A stretch of DNA of 61,032 bases from contig NZ_PTIS01000016.1 in assembly GCF_002934235.1 (NCBI RefSeq), positions 1-61,032 of the forward strand. The letters are read 5' to 3'. Positions 36,325 through 43,658 of the stretch are shown here, one piece after another (within the stretch, counting starts at the first letter, position 1; every line of letters starts with the position of its first letter). Made by a program: the position numbers and the translations under genes. Source of the stretch: Clostridium algidicarnis DSM 15099 (GTDB taxonomy: Bacteria > Bacillota > Clostridia > Clostridiales > Clostridiaceae). Under the pieces are notes generated by a model. The model was not told the DNA's origin. It saw nothing but the letters and a program-made list of their open reading frames with translations, and did not search any database.

Positions 36325-38925
36325 TTATTTTATTGTATTTTCTAATTCCTTTGGGTTCATTATTTTATTGTAGGGTAGCCACTCTTTTGGTAGTAAGCTT
36401 TGGTAACTTTTATAGTTGTACCTTTCGTCTATTAAAATCAATATGCCCTTGTCTTTTTCTGTTCTTATAACTCTTCCTGCTGCCTGCTTAACCTTATTCA
36501 TGCCAGGATATATATATGCATATTCAAAACCTTTATTATTATTTGCATCATAATAATCCTTTATTATATCTCTTTCAATGCCAACCATAGGAAGTCCAAC
36601 CCCCACTATAAGGGCCCCTGTAAGCTTATTCCCTACAAGGTCTATGCTTTCTCCAAATACTCCTCCAAGCACAGTAAATGCTAGAAGGGTATTCTCCCTT
36701 TCTTCTTTGAACTCATTTAAAAATTCTTCCCGCCTTTCTTCTGTCATGGATGTTTCCTGAACTATTATATTAATGATTTTATTGTTTTTATCCATGGTTT
36801 CGTTATTTTCATGCACAGTTGCATTATCTTCATCCACAGTTTCCTTTATATTATCCCCATGTAATTCTTTATAACATTCCAAAATTGAATTCATATATTT
36901 ATAAGAAGGGAAAAAGATCATATAATTTCCCTTTTTACTATTACCTAGAGTATAAATATAATTTGCAATGACTTCATAGCTATCTTCTCTTTTGGTGTAT
37001 TTAGTAGACACATTATTCACTAACAAAACTTCTAAATTTTCCTTTGGAAATGGTGAGTCCAGTCTTATAACATAGTCCTTGGGATCTCCTCCTAAAAGGT
37101 CTTTAAAATAATCCATAGGATCTAATGTGGCTGAAAAAAATACTGTGGAAGTTATAATTTCCATTACATTATTTATACTTCGAGAAGGGTCTACACAAAA
37201 TATCTTTAACTTAAAATCTCCATTTTCAAGACCCCAATAAGTTACGTAATCTTTATTATAATTTTCTCCTATATTTAAAAAGGAATTAAAGTTAAAATAT
37301 AATTCTAATATTTCAGCAAATCCTTCTGTATTCTTATTTTTAATTAGGTATTCTTCTGATTCTTTCATAAAATTTTTAAGAAGGGGGTATAGCTCCTCTG
37401 GTGGAGTCTTTTCTACTATAAACCTTCCTTTTTTATCTTCTAGCTCATGCCTTAAATTAATTAAGTAGGAATTTATACTATTTAAGGCTTTGTAAATCCC
37501 GTTAGATTTCCCCTTAATTATCTTCTTTCCAATCAAAACCTTGCTTTTTATAATTTCTGACGAAAACATTTCTCTAGATCTTTCTACCATATTATGCGCT
37601 TCATCTATAAGTAACAGATAACCCTCTTTACCTTTCTTTTGGTCTTTGTCGAAAAACCGTTTTAAAGAGGCACTTGGATCGAAAACATAATTATAATCGC
37701 ATATTATGGCATCACAAAACAAGGATAGGTCTAATGAAAATTCAAAGGGACACACCCTGTGTTTTTTAGCATAACCTTCTATATTTTCTCTATTTAAATT
37801 ATCTTCATTTTCTAGCATATCAAATAAAGCTTCGTTAACCCTATCAAAATGACCATCTGCATAAATACATTCTGACTTTGTGCAGATCTTTTCTTCGGTG
37901 AAGCAAATCTTATCTTTTGCTGTAATTGTTATGTTTTTTAATTTCAATCCATTTTTTCTTAATTTACCAAAGGTATCCTCTGCTACAATTCTTGTTGGGG
38001 TTTTAGCTGTTAGATAAAATATTTTAGATAAATACCCCTTTCCTAAAGCTTTAACCGCTGGAAAAATAGTTGAAATAGTTTTACCTATACCCGTTGGAGC
38101 CTTTGCAAATATCTTTTTGCCATCTCTTATTGTTCCGTAAACTGCTACAGCAAGTTCCCTTTGACCTTTTCTATAGCCTTTAAATGGAAAACTTATAAGT
38201 TCTATTGAACTGTCCCTTAAACTTTTCCACTCTAAAGTAAACATGGCGAACTTATGATAGCCTTTAATAAGTTCTAAAAAAAAGTCTTCTAGTTCTTTTA
38301 TGTTAAACCTTTTTAAAAAGGTCTTAGTATCATCAGTGTCCACATTGTAATATATTAGCTCCACACTAGCCTTTTTTCCCGAAAGTTCTCTTTCTTTTTC
38401 ATTTTCCATCAAGAACATATAGGCATAACATTTAGCTTGAGCCCAGTGTAGCTCATTATAATCAATATCAATTAAGGATAAATCCCTGGTAGTGCTCTTT
38501 ATTTCTTCAATGGTTATACTTATTTCTTCTATGTCTTTCTTATCTATTTCTTTCTGTTCTATGTCTATCTGATCTATGTCTATCTGTTCTTGTTCTTGTT
38601 CCTGCTCACTACATATTTCAGATTTATTTTCCTTTATTAAAAGTCCATCTGCTCTTCCTTCTACAAGGATGGTTAAATCTTTATAAAATGTTTTATGACT
38701 TAAAAAGGCTTCTTTTTTATATTCAAAGCCTTCTCTTTTACTATAAGCTTCTTCTTTTATCTTTTGTAGTTTTTTATGAATCATTGTCCCTTGTTGAGCT
38801 CTTTTGCTACTAATAAAGCCGCTATCTATGCTTCCCCTTCTTAATACAAACTCAACTAGTTCTCTTACACTTATTTTTGACATATTATTTTCCGGGAAAT
38901 AGGTCTTTTCTTCTTCTTTTATCAT
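36325..38925 (-). CDS. PD-(D/E)XK nuclease-DinG/XPD family iron-sulfur helicase fusion
   Basis: An 866-residue DNA repair-type enzyme. The N-terminus carries a Cas4/AddB-like nuclease: VEGRAD (89-93), E141-I-K143 and QAKCY (163-167). A helicase of the XPD/DinG family follows: Walker A APTGIGKT (276-283), four Cys around KICFTEEKICTKSEC and RVCPFEF for a 4Fe-4S cluster, LLIDEAHN (DEAH box), FSATLDP and QAAGRVIRTEKD. Residues ~106-137 are a Glu/Gln/Ile/Asp-rich low-complexity insert between two nuclease motifs. It probably unwinds DNA 5' to 3' and trims ends. A second acidic insert (~700-720, DEDNATVHENN) lies in the helicase part. It is a single gene. Confidence 0.88.
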   Translation of the reverse strand: MIKEEEKTYFPENNMSKISVRELVEFVLRRGSIDSGFISSKRAQQGTMIHKKLQKIKEEAYSKREGFEYKKEAFLSHKTFYKDLTILVEGRADGLLIKENKSEICSEQEQEQEQIDIDQIDIEQKEIDKKDIEEISITIEEIKSTTRDLSLIDIDYNELHWAQAKCYAYMFLMENEKERELSGKKASVELIYYNVDTDDTKTFLKRFNIKELEDFFLELIKGYHKFAMFTLEWKSLRDSSIELISFPFKGYRKGQRELAVAVYGTIRDGKKIFAKAPTGIGKTISTIFPAVKALGKGYLSKIFYLTAKTPTRIVAEDTFGKLRKNGLKLKNITITAKDKICFTEEKICTKSECIYADGHFDRVNEALFDMLENEDNLNRENIEGYAKKHRVCPFEFSLDLSLFCDAIICDYNYVFDPSASLKRFFDKDQKKGKEGYLLLIDEAHNMVERSREMFSSEIIKSKVLIGKKIIKGKSNGIYKALNSINSYLINLRHELEDKKGRFIVEKTPPEELYPLLKNFMKESEEYLIKNKNTEGFAEILELYFNFNSFLNIGENYNKDYVTYWGLENGDFKLKIFCVDPSRSINNVMEIITSTVFFSATLDPMDYFKDLLGGDPKDYVIRLDSPFPKENLEVLLVNNVSTKYTKREDSYEVIANYIYTLGNSKKGNYMIFFPSYKYMNSILECYKELHGDNIKETVDEDNATVHENNETMDKNNKIINIIVQETSMTEERREEFLNEFKEERENTLLAFTVLGGVFGESIDLVGNKLTGALIVGVGLPMVGIERDIIKDYYDANNNKGFEYAYIYPGMNKVKQAAGRVIRTEKDKGILILIDERYNYKSYQSLLPKEWLPYNKIMNPKELENTIK

Positions 38926-39149
38926 ATTTCTACCTTATACAACGCCTTTCTAACTTTAATTTAGAAGCTTACCTAACTTCAGAACTCTAATGTTATTTAT
39001 AATTATATCTTACATCTCTTTTAATGACTAATTCAAAATTAAAATTGTTAGTAATGATATATGATAGTATAATGGATTTATTGTGAATTTCGTGCAGCAT
39101 ATTGTCTTATACTAATACTATATTATAAATGTGAGGTTATAAAATTAAA

Positions 39150-39905
39150 ATGAAACTTAAAAATACTTTTATTATAATTATTTTGTACTTAATATTAATC
39201 TTTTTAGGCTATGCCATAGGATATTCTTATAAAAATATAGATTCTATCCCTATTAAAAGTGAAGTAAGCACAAATAAAATAGATAGAACTTTAAAGGAAC
39301 CTGAAATTAAAATTGTTACTGGGGACATTGATTACACAAAAGATCTTAGTGGACTAGTTCCTATAAATATAAGTGAATATGATTTTGTTTTAGATCTTAG
39401 ATATGCTACAGACAATAATTTCACTGGTAAAAAGGTATATGATGCTTACGTTGCCGTACTCCAAAAGGATACTTTAAATAAACTTATAAGTGCTAATGAG
39501 GACTTTAAGGCTTTAGGTTATAGAATAAAGATTTGGGATGCTTATAGACCAGGGCAGGTCCAAGAATACTTTTGGAGTATAGTTCAAGATAGAAGATATA
39601 TTGCAAGTCCTTACTATAATGGTTCTCGACATAATAGGGGTACTGCTGTGGATTTAACCTTAGTGGATAGCAAAGGTAAAGAGCTTGAAATGCCTACGGG
39701 TTTTGATGAGTTTAATACAACAGCCTACAGAAACGCCGTTATGACAAATAGCGCTAAAAAAAATGTAGATTTGTTGACAGAGGTAATGGTCAAAAATGGA
39801 TTCTCTCCTATAGAAACTGAGTGGTGGCATTTTGATGATATCAATGCAGATAATTATCCTATACAAAACTATCCTCTTTCTAAATTTTTAGTAAATGTGA
39901 ATTAA
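39150..39905 (+). CDS. D-alanyl-D-alanine dipeptidase, VanX/DdpX type (M15D)
   Basis: A zinc dipeptidase that cleaves D-Ala-D-Ala. The 251-residue protein has an N-terminal membrane anchor (residues ~5-25), then LRYATDNNFTGKKVY, IKIWDAYRPGQVQEYFW (catalytic Arg), SRHNRGTAVDLTLVD (zinc ligands His and Asp) and ETEWWHFDD (catalytic Glu, ligand His). The anchor puts it outside the membrane, unlike cytoplasmic VanX, which suggests wall-peptide recycling rather than glycopeptide resistance. No vanH or vanA is nearby. The ribosome site (GTGAGG) is about 13 bases from the ATG, longer than usual. Confidence 0.88.
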   Translation: MKLKNTFIIIILYLILIFLGYAIGYSYKNIDSIPIKSEVSTNKIDRTLKEPEIKIVTGDIDYTKDLSGLVPINISEYDFVLDLRYATDNNFTGKKVYDAYVAVLQKDTLNKLISANEDFKALGYRIKIWDAYRPGQVQEYFWSIVQDRRYIASPYYNGSRHNRGTAVDLTLVDSKGKELEMPTGFDEFNTTAYRNAVMTNSAKKNVDLLTEVMVKNGFSPIETEWWHFDDINADNYPIQNYPLSKFLVNVN

Positions 39906-39938
39906 TGATTAAATAATTTTACTTATATATTAATTAAT

Positions 39939-39967
39939 TTGACATTAAAGATTAATTAATATATAAT
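39939..39967 (+). promoter_or_regulatory. Consensus sigma-A promoter of the selenoprotein gene
   Basis: TTGACA (39939-39944), exactly 17 bases, TATAAT (39962-39967): a perfect match in both boxes. It is about 140 bases upstream of the selenoprotein start codon. Confidence 0.88.
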
Positions 39968-39974
39968 CTTATTA

Positions 39975-39989
39975 TACCCCCTAGGGGTA
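39975..39989 (+). promoter_or_regulatory. CsoR/CstR-like operator candidate
   Basis: TACCCCCTAGGGGTA contains the perfect palindrome CCCCTAGGGG (39978-39987). It begins 8 bases after the -10 box and so covers the expected transcription start. C-tract/G-tract inverted repeats of this kind are the hallmark of operators bound by CsoR/RcnR/CstR (DUF156) repressors, which sense metals or reactive sulfur. No such regulator gene is in the window. Confidence 0.55.
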
Positions 39990-40104
39990 GCGAAACAAAT
40001 TTAATAATTCTTATATATTTTGGATAACCTTCATTTATTAATACACTATAAATTCATAAATATAAGGGAAACTAATAATATATATTTTATAAGGAGGCAA
40101 TATA

Positions 40105-40413
40105 ATGAAATTTAATATTGATGAAAACACATCTATTGCTCTAAAAAAATCTTTAGAGACTAAAAATAAAGATGCAGTAAGGGTAGTTATAAAAGGTTTT
40201 GGCTGAGGTGGCCCTAGTTTTGGAGTTGTTCTGGATGAACAACAATCAGAGGATGATATCTATGTTGAAAACGGAATAAAGGTTGTAGCAGATAAGGAAT
40301 TTTCCTTCCTATTTGATGATGCTAAAATAGTTCACACTAAAGGAATCTTTGGAGATAACTTTAATATAGTAACAAAATCATCTGATGATGCTGGAAGCTC
40401 TTCTTGCAACTAA
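40105..40413 (+). CDS. HesB/IscA-like selenoprotein (in-frame TGA = selenocysteine)
   Basis: ATG 40105 follows AAGGAGGC (40091-40098). The frame runs 102 residues to TAA 40411-40413 with one in-frame TGA at codon 34 (40204-40206). The protein starts MKFNIDENTSIALKKSLE; the key block is VVIKGFG-Sec-GGPSFGVVLDE, and it ends DDAGSSSCN. In IscA/HesB proteins the residue at the TGA is a metal/cluster-binding Cys (GxGCGGP...), and HesB-like is a known bacterial selenoprotein family. Coding continues normally after the TGA, and a SECIS-type hairpin follows at the right distance. The gene has its own consensus promoter, operator-like palindrome and terminator. The product may handle Fe-S or sulfur/selenium chemistry; its exact role is unknown. 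Ordinary gene finding would miss it or split it. Confidence 0.92.
40225..40243 (+). promoter_or_regulatory. Bacterial SECIS element
   Basis: GTTGTTC (40225-40231) pairs perfectly with GAACAAC (40237-40243) around the loop TGGAT. The apical loop starts 26 bases after the TGA and has G at loop position 2. This fits the published bacterial SECIS model (short stem, small G-containing loop, 16-37 bases from the UGA). It recruits SelB with Sec-tRNA. Confidence 0.82.
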
Positions 40414-40435
40414 GCATAAATATATAATAATATAC

Positions 40436-40472
40436 AAAAAGTCATGAGATCATTTATCTCATGACTTTTTTA
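40436..40472 (+). terminator. Selenoprotein gene terminator
   Basis: AAAAAGTCATGAGAT pairs with ATCTCATGACTTTTT around a short loop and ends in a T6 run, about 25 bases after the stop codon. Confidence 0.9.
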
Positions 40473-40668
40473 TTAATTAATTAATTATTTATCTATTTAT
40501 CTATCTATTTATCTGACTATCTATTTATATATTTATCTATTTATTTATCTATCTGACTATACCTATATAACTACTTACCTACCTGACTATCTTTCTATAT
40601 ATCTGGCTACTTACCTATGGGACTATCTCTCCATATCTGACTACCTACCTACCTACATACTAGCATTC
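40471..40668. repeat. Degenerate tetranucleotide repeat, CTAT/CTAC type
   Basis: About 200 bases made almost wholly of ATCT, ATTT, TATC and ACCT units, punctuated by CTGACTA motifs (near 40512, 40553, 40583, 40637). The minus strand reads GATA/GTAG-like. It has no coding potential. It lies between the selenoprotein terminator and yvrJ and ends at the yvrJ stop. Confidence 0.8.
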
Positions 40669-40674
40669 TACCAT

Positions 40675-40827
40675 TCAAGAACTCTTAAAAAAGGTATTTA
40701 AAGCTGTGGATAAGGCATTTATGCTTGTAGTTAAGCTTTCTAGCTTTCCTTCGATCCTTATGAGTAAGTATAAAGATACCGCTATAGGAAATCCTACATT
40801 GCCTATAAGTGAAATAAAGCCTTCCAT
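40675..40827 (-). CDS. yvrJ: YvrJ family protein, 50 aa
   Basis: A 50-residue protein, MEGFISLIGNVGFPIAVSLY..., with one hydrophobic segment (about residues 5-23) and then RIEGKLESL and a polar end. The GNVGFPI..S.YLL.RIEGKLE pattern is that of the short YvrJ family of Firmicutes, whose function is unknown. The start at 40827 is supported by GGGGAG nine bases upstream; an in-frame ATG at 40836 is too close to that site. It is 85 bases from the DUF1836 gene on the same strand. It is too short for most gene calls. Confidence 0.85.
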   Translation of the reverse strand: MEGFISLIGNVGFPIAVSLYLLIRIEGKLESLTTSINALSTALNTFFKSS

Positions 40828-40912
40828 ATTTATCATCTCCCCTCAATGACTAAATATGCAATTCTTTATGAAGTTCTACATTATATAATATGCCAGTAAA
40901 ACAAGTTTCCAA

Positions 40913-41506
40913 TTACTCGTGGTAATCTTCTATTATTCTTTGTACTATTTTTTTTATTACACTAGCTTGTGCTACTAGATTCATAACCATTATGAAGATC
41001 TTTATCCTGCCTTCATCACTGTCTTTTAAATTAAGTTCAGCTACTATACTGTTTAGTTTTTCTTCATTAAAAAATTTATGTTCTGTTAAAAATTCATTTA
41101 CGCTTTCTTTTTGTATATCTGAAAAAATCTTGTATGCTTTTTCAAAGGATATTATATCATCTGATCTATCATTTATGTCGTTAAATGCTAATCTGAAAAC
41201 CTTTCTTATTTCTTCTGTAGTAAGCACTGGTCTCATATAACTTAGTAATAAAAGTTGTGCTAGATGAAGCTTTGTATATCCTCTTTTTTTGCTATCTTCT
41301 GGCTTTGATATAGCCTCGCTTTTAATGTAGTTTTGAACTATATTATTTGTATATTTTTCTTCTACAAATTTATCATTTAAATAATCAATAACCTGTGATA
41401 AAAACAAATCATATTGAGGTAAATCTTCATAGGGTACTAAATTACTATTGGACATTTCTTCTGCTAATTCTAATATGTAATTTACATCAAATTTCTCATC
41501 ACTCAA
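40913..41506 (-). CDS. DUF1836 domain protein
   Basis: A 197-residue cytoplasmic protein. KKRGYTKLHLAQLLLLSYMRPVLTTEEIRKVFRL is the recognisable DUF1836 core, a MerR-like winged-helix region, which suggests a DNA-binding or sporulation/stress-related regulator, although the family role is not established. The second half is helical (EKAYKIFSDIQKESVNEFL). It has a candidate promoter at 41602-41630. YvrJ follows on the same strand and may be transcribed with it. Confidence 0.85.
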   Translation of the reverse strand: MSDEKFDVNYILELAEEMSNSNLVPYEDLPQYDLFLSQVIDYLNDKFVEEKYTNNIVQNYIKSEAISKPEDSKKRGYTKLHLAQLLLLSYMRPVLTTEEIRKVFRLAFNDINDRSDDIISFEKAYKIFSDIQKESVNEFLTEHKFFNEEKLNSIVAELNLKDSDEGRIKIFIMVMNLVAQASVIKKIVQRIIEDYHE

Positions 41507-41601
41507 TAATAAAACCTCCTTTTAATTAATAAATTGAAATTATAAAATATAAGTTACATTTTATAATCCAAACTTTATAAGTATTTTTAAAGTATAATAA
41601 C

Positions 41602-41630
41602 ATTATACGGTATTCATAAACCCTTTACAA
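41602..41630 (-). promoter_or_regulatory. Candidate promoter of the DUF1836 gene
   Basis: On the minus strand TTGTAA (4 of 6), 17 bases, TATAAT (6 of 6), about 95 bases upstream of the start codon. Confidence 0.6.
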
Positions 41631-41700
41631 GGTTTCATTATTGGTTATATTGAAATAATCTGTATTATTGTGTATTAATATAATTGATTATTTAAAACAA

Positions 41701-41747
41701 ATAAAAGGATCAGAAAGCTTAATTAATTAGAATTCTGATCCTTTTAT
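41701..41747 (-). terminator. Transaldolase terminator
   Basis: Fifteen-base perfect arms ATAAAAGGATCAGAA and TTCTGATCCTTTTAT with a 17-base AT loop. A T-rich tract follows on the minus strand. An AT-rich pyrimidine stretch (41750-41818) separates it from the gene end. Confidence 0.85.
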
Positions 41748-41819
41748 ACTGCTATATTTGCATATTTCTATATTCTATTATACATCTTTATATTTCTATA
41801 TTTCTATATTTATATTAGC

Positions 41820-42461
41820 TTATTTTGATGATTCATAGTCTTCTATGAATTTTTTAATTCCTGCATCTGTTAATGGGTGACTTATCATTTGAACTATCAC
41901 TTTATATGGTATAGTTGCAATATCTGCACCTGCCTTTGCACATTCTAAAACATGCATTGGTGTTCTTACACTAGCTGCTATAATTTCTGTTTCTATTCCA
42001 TAAATACTAAATACTTCTGCAATGTCTTGCACCACTGGAATACCACCGTTTCCTATATCATCAAGTCTTCCAACGAATGGGCTAACGTAGCTTGCTCCTG
42101 CCTTTGCAGCCAAAAGTGCTTGTTGCGCTGAAAATATTAAAGTTACATTAGTCTTGATTCCTTTTTTTGATAAAGCGCTTACAGCTTTTAGCCCTTCAGC
42201 ACACATTGGGATCTTAATCACTATGTTTTTATGAAGTTTTATTAGTTCTTCAGCTTCTTCTATCATCTTAGTATGTTCTAAACTCATAACTTCTGCACTT
42301 ATAGGTCCATCTACTATAGAGCAAATTTCCTCTATAACTTCTTTAATATTTCTTCCCTCTTTTGCAATTAAACTAGGATTAGTGGTAACACCATCTATAA
42401 CTCCAAGTTCTGCTGCCTTTTTTATCTCTTCTATATTAGCAGTATCAATAAATATTTTCAT
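41820..42461 (-). CDS. Transaldolase / fructose-6-phosphate aldolase family
   Basis: This enzyme moves a dihydroxyacetone unit between sugar phosphates in the non-oxidative pentose phosphate pathway. The 213-residue protein is the short MipB/TalC type. It has [41 protein letters not shown] (Schiff-base Lys), [31 protein letters not shown] and [19 protein letters not shown]. The start at 42461 is set by AAAGGAGGAATTATT; the frame extends uselessly to 42497. It is monocistronic, with its own terminator. True transaldolase and F6P aldolase activities cannot be separated by eye. Confidence 0.92.
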   Translation of the reverse strand: MKIFIDTANIEEIKKAAELGVIDGVTTNPSLIAKEGRNIKEVIEEICSIVDGPISAEVMSLEHTKMIEEAEELIKLHKNIVIKIPMCAEGLKAVSALSKKGIKTNVTLIFSAQQALLAAKAGASYVSPFVGRLDDIGNGGIPVVQDIAEVFSIYGIETEIIAASVRTPMHVLECAKAGADIATIPYKVIVQMISHPLTDAGIKKFIEDYESSK

Positions 42462-42942
42462 AATAATTCCTCCTTTTATTTTGCACTTGCTTTGCAATAG
42501 TTTACATCTGAATATTTATAAAGTTACCCTTCATAATTTAAAATGGTTTTACTTGTTTTATATACTTGCAAAGCTTTACCTATAATGTATATAATTATAT
42601 CATATAGCATCATAACTTTACAATTTTAAAACTTTATTAATTAATACTCATTTAAATTTTTTCTAAATATTATTTAATTAATTAATATGTTTTTTATATG
42701 TTATTCATAAATAAATCTTTAATGGGAATTTTATCAACATTTTTCTTTACCACTTTCTCCCTACTCCTGGTACTCTAATAAATAATTTGACAAAATATCC
42801 AGTGCAAAAAAGAACTTTATTATAATTTTTTGAAATATTTTTGTGAACTTTATTCTCATCCTTTTCATTGTATTCTTATTACATCCTTGTATACCAGGCC
42901 TTAAACTTATTGAAAATATTTATTATACTTTTATTAACATAC

Positions 42943-42971
42943 TTGACATTTCAATAATATGGTAGTATATT
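42943..42971 (+). promoter_or_regulatory. Upstream promoter of the abrB-type gene
   Basis: TTGACA (6 of 6), 17 bases, TATATT (5 of 6), about 125 bases before the start codon. The remainder of the 635-base divergent gap (42462-43096) is AT-rich with no gene. Confidence 0.68.
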
Positions 42972-43030
42972 AACATTTGAAACAAATCTTCTAGTTAATA
43001 TTTCAATTAGAAAAACAGTATCTTAAAAGG

Positions 43031-43059
43031 TTGACTTTAAGTGGGATTTTTGTTATTAT
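43031..43059 (+). promoter_or_regulatory. Proximal promoter of the abrB-type gene
   Basis: TTGACT (5 of 6), 17 bases, TATTAT (5 of 6), ending about 37 bases before the start codon. With the upstream element it forms a tandem pair. Confidence 0.62.
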
Positions 43060-43096
43060 TTAAATGTAAATGTCGAAAGATGTAGAAGGAGGAAAC

Positions 43097-43339
43097 ATGA
43101 TGAAATCAACAGGTGTTGTTAGAAGAGTAGATGAACTTGGTAGAATAGTAATTCCAATAGAACTAAGAAGAACTTTGGATATTGCTGAAAAGGATGCTTT
43201 AGAAATATATGTAGATGGCGAACAAATCATATTAAAGAAATATGAGCCAGCTTGTATTTTCTGCGGAGACGCTAGAGATGTAACAAACTATAAAGGAAAA
43301 AATATTTGTAAAAGCTGCATGGAAGAATTTAAGAAGTAG
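43097..43339 (+). CDS. abrB: AbrB family transition-state regulator
   Basis: AbrB-type dimers bind AT-rich promoters and repress stationary-phase and sporulation genes during growth. The 80-residue protein has the swapped-hairpin DNA-binding domain MKSTGVVRRVDELGRIVIPI with ELRRTLDIAEKDALEIYVDG. The C-terminus carries two Cys pairs, CIFCGDA and CKSCMEEFKK, the zinc-ribbon-like end common in clostridial AbrB proteins. ATG 43097 follows AGGAGG; the upstream frame start at 43070 has no ribosome site. Tandem promoters precede it and a hairpin plus strong terminator follow. Confidence 0.92.
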   Translation: MMKSTGVVRRVDELGRIVIPIELRRTLDIAEKDALEIYVDGEQIILKKYEPACIFCGDARDVTNYKGKNICKSCMEEFKK

Positions 43340-43412
43340 TATCTTTTAGATAAATACTTTCAAAATACTTTTAAATAAGTTTATTTAATATTTTAACTTT
43401 AGAGTTATTCTA

Positions 43413-43444
43413 ACCTTAAATTACATGCGAATGTAATTTAAGGT
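43413..43444. repeat. Perfect 14-bp inverted repeat
   Basis: ACCTTAAATTACAT and ATGTAATTTAAGGT surround GCGA. No T tract follows. It lies in the 319-base gap after abrB, 70-100 bases past the stop, and could be an RNA-stability hairpin or a dimeric-protein site. Confidence 0.6.
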
Positions 43445-43489
43445 ACTTACAAAAATTAAACTGTTATCTTTAGGATACAGTTATTAATA

Positions 43490-43567
43490 AAACCAATAAG
43501 ATATTGTAGTGGTGAAGTTAATTTTACTAAAACTAACTTCACCGCTACATGACTTATTGGTTTTTTT
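43490..43567 (+). terminator. Terminator after abrB
   Basis: A long imperfect stem (AACCAATAAG...TAGTGGTGAAGTTA against TAACTTCACCGCTA...CTTATTGGTT) with a 13-base loop ends in a T7 run. Confidence 0.85.
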
Positions 43568-43658
43568 ATCTAACATAAACTTATGATAAATATAGCTTTT
43601 GGCTTACATCCTAATCTTTTCCTTAAAATAGATAATAGTATCACTCACTTAATACTAT

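Noticed and set aside
36325-38925. Cas4 or other CRISPR-associated nuclease
   Set aside because: The nuclease motifs are fused to a DinG-type helicase and no other cas gene is present.
39150-39905. Vancomycin-resistance cluster
   Set aside because: Only a VanX-like gene is present; vanR, vanS, vanH and the ligase are absent, and the protein carries a membrane anchor.
40207-40413. HesB-like gene as a pseudogene broken at TGA
   Set aside because: The frame after the TGA is intact and family-like, the SECIS stem is present, and the gene keeps a perfect promoter, ribosome site and terminator.
40471-40668. CRISPR array
   Set aside because: The repeats are tetranucleotide-like and irregular, with no 24-37-base repeats, no unique spacers and no cas genes nearby.
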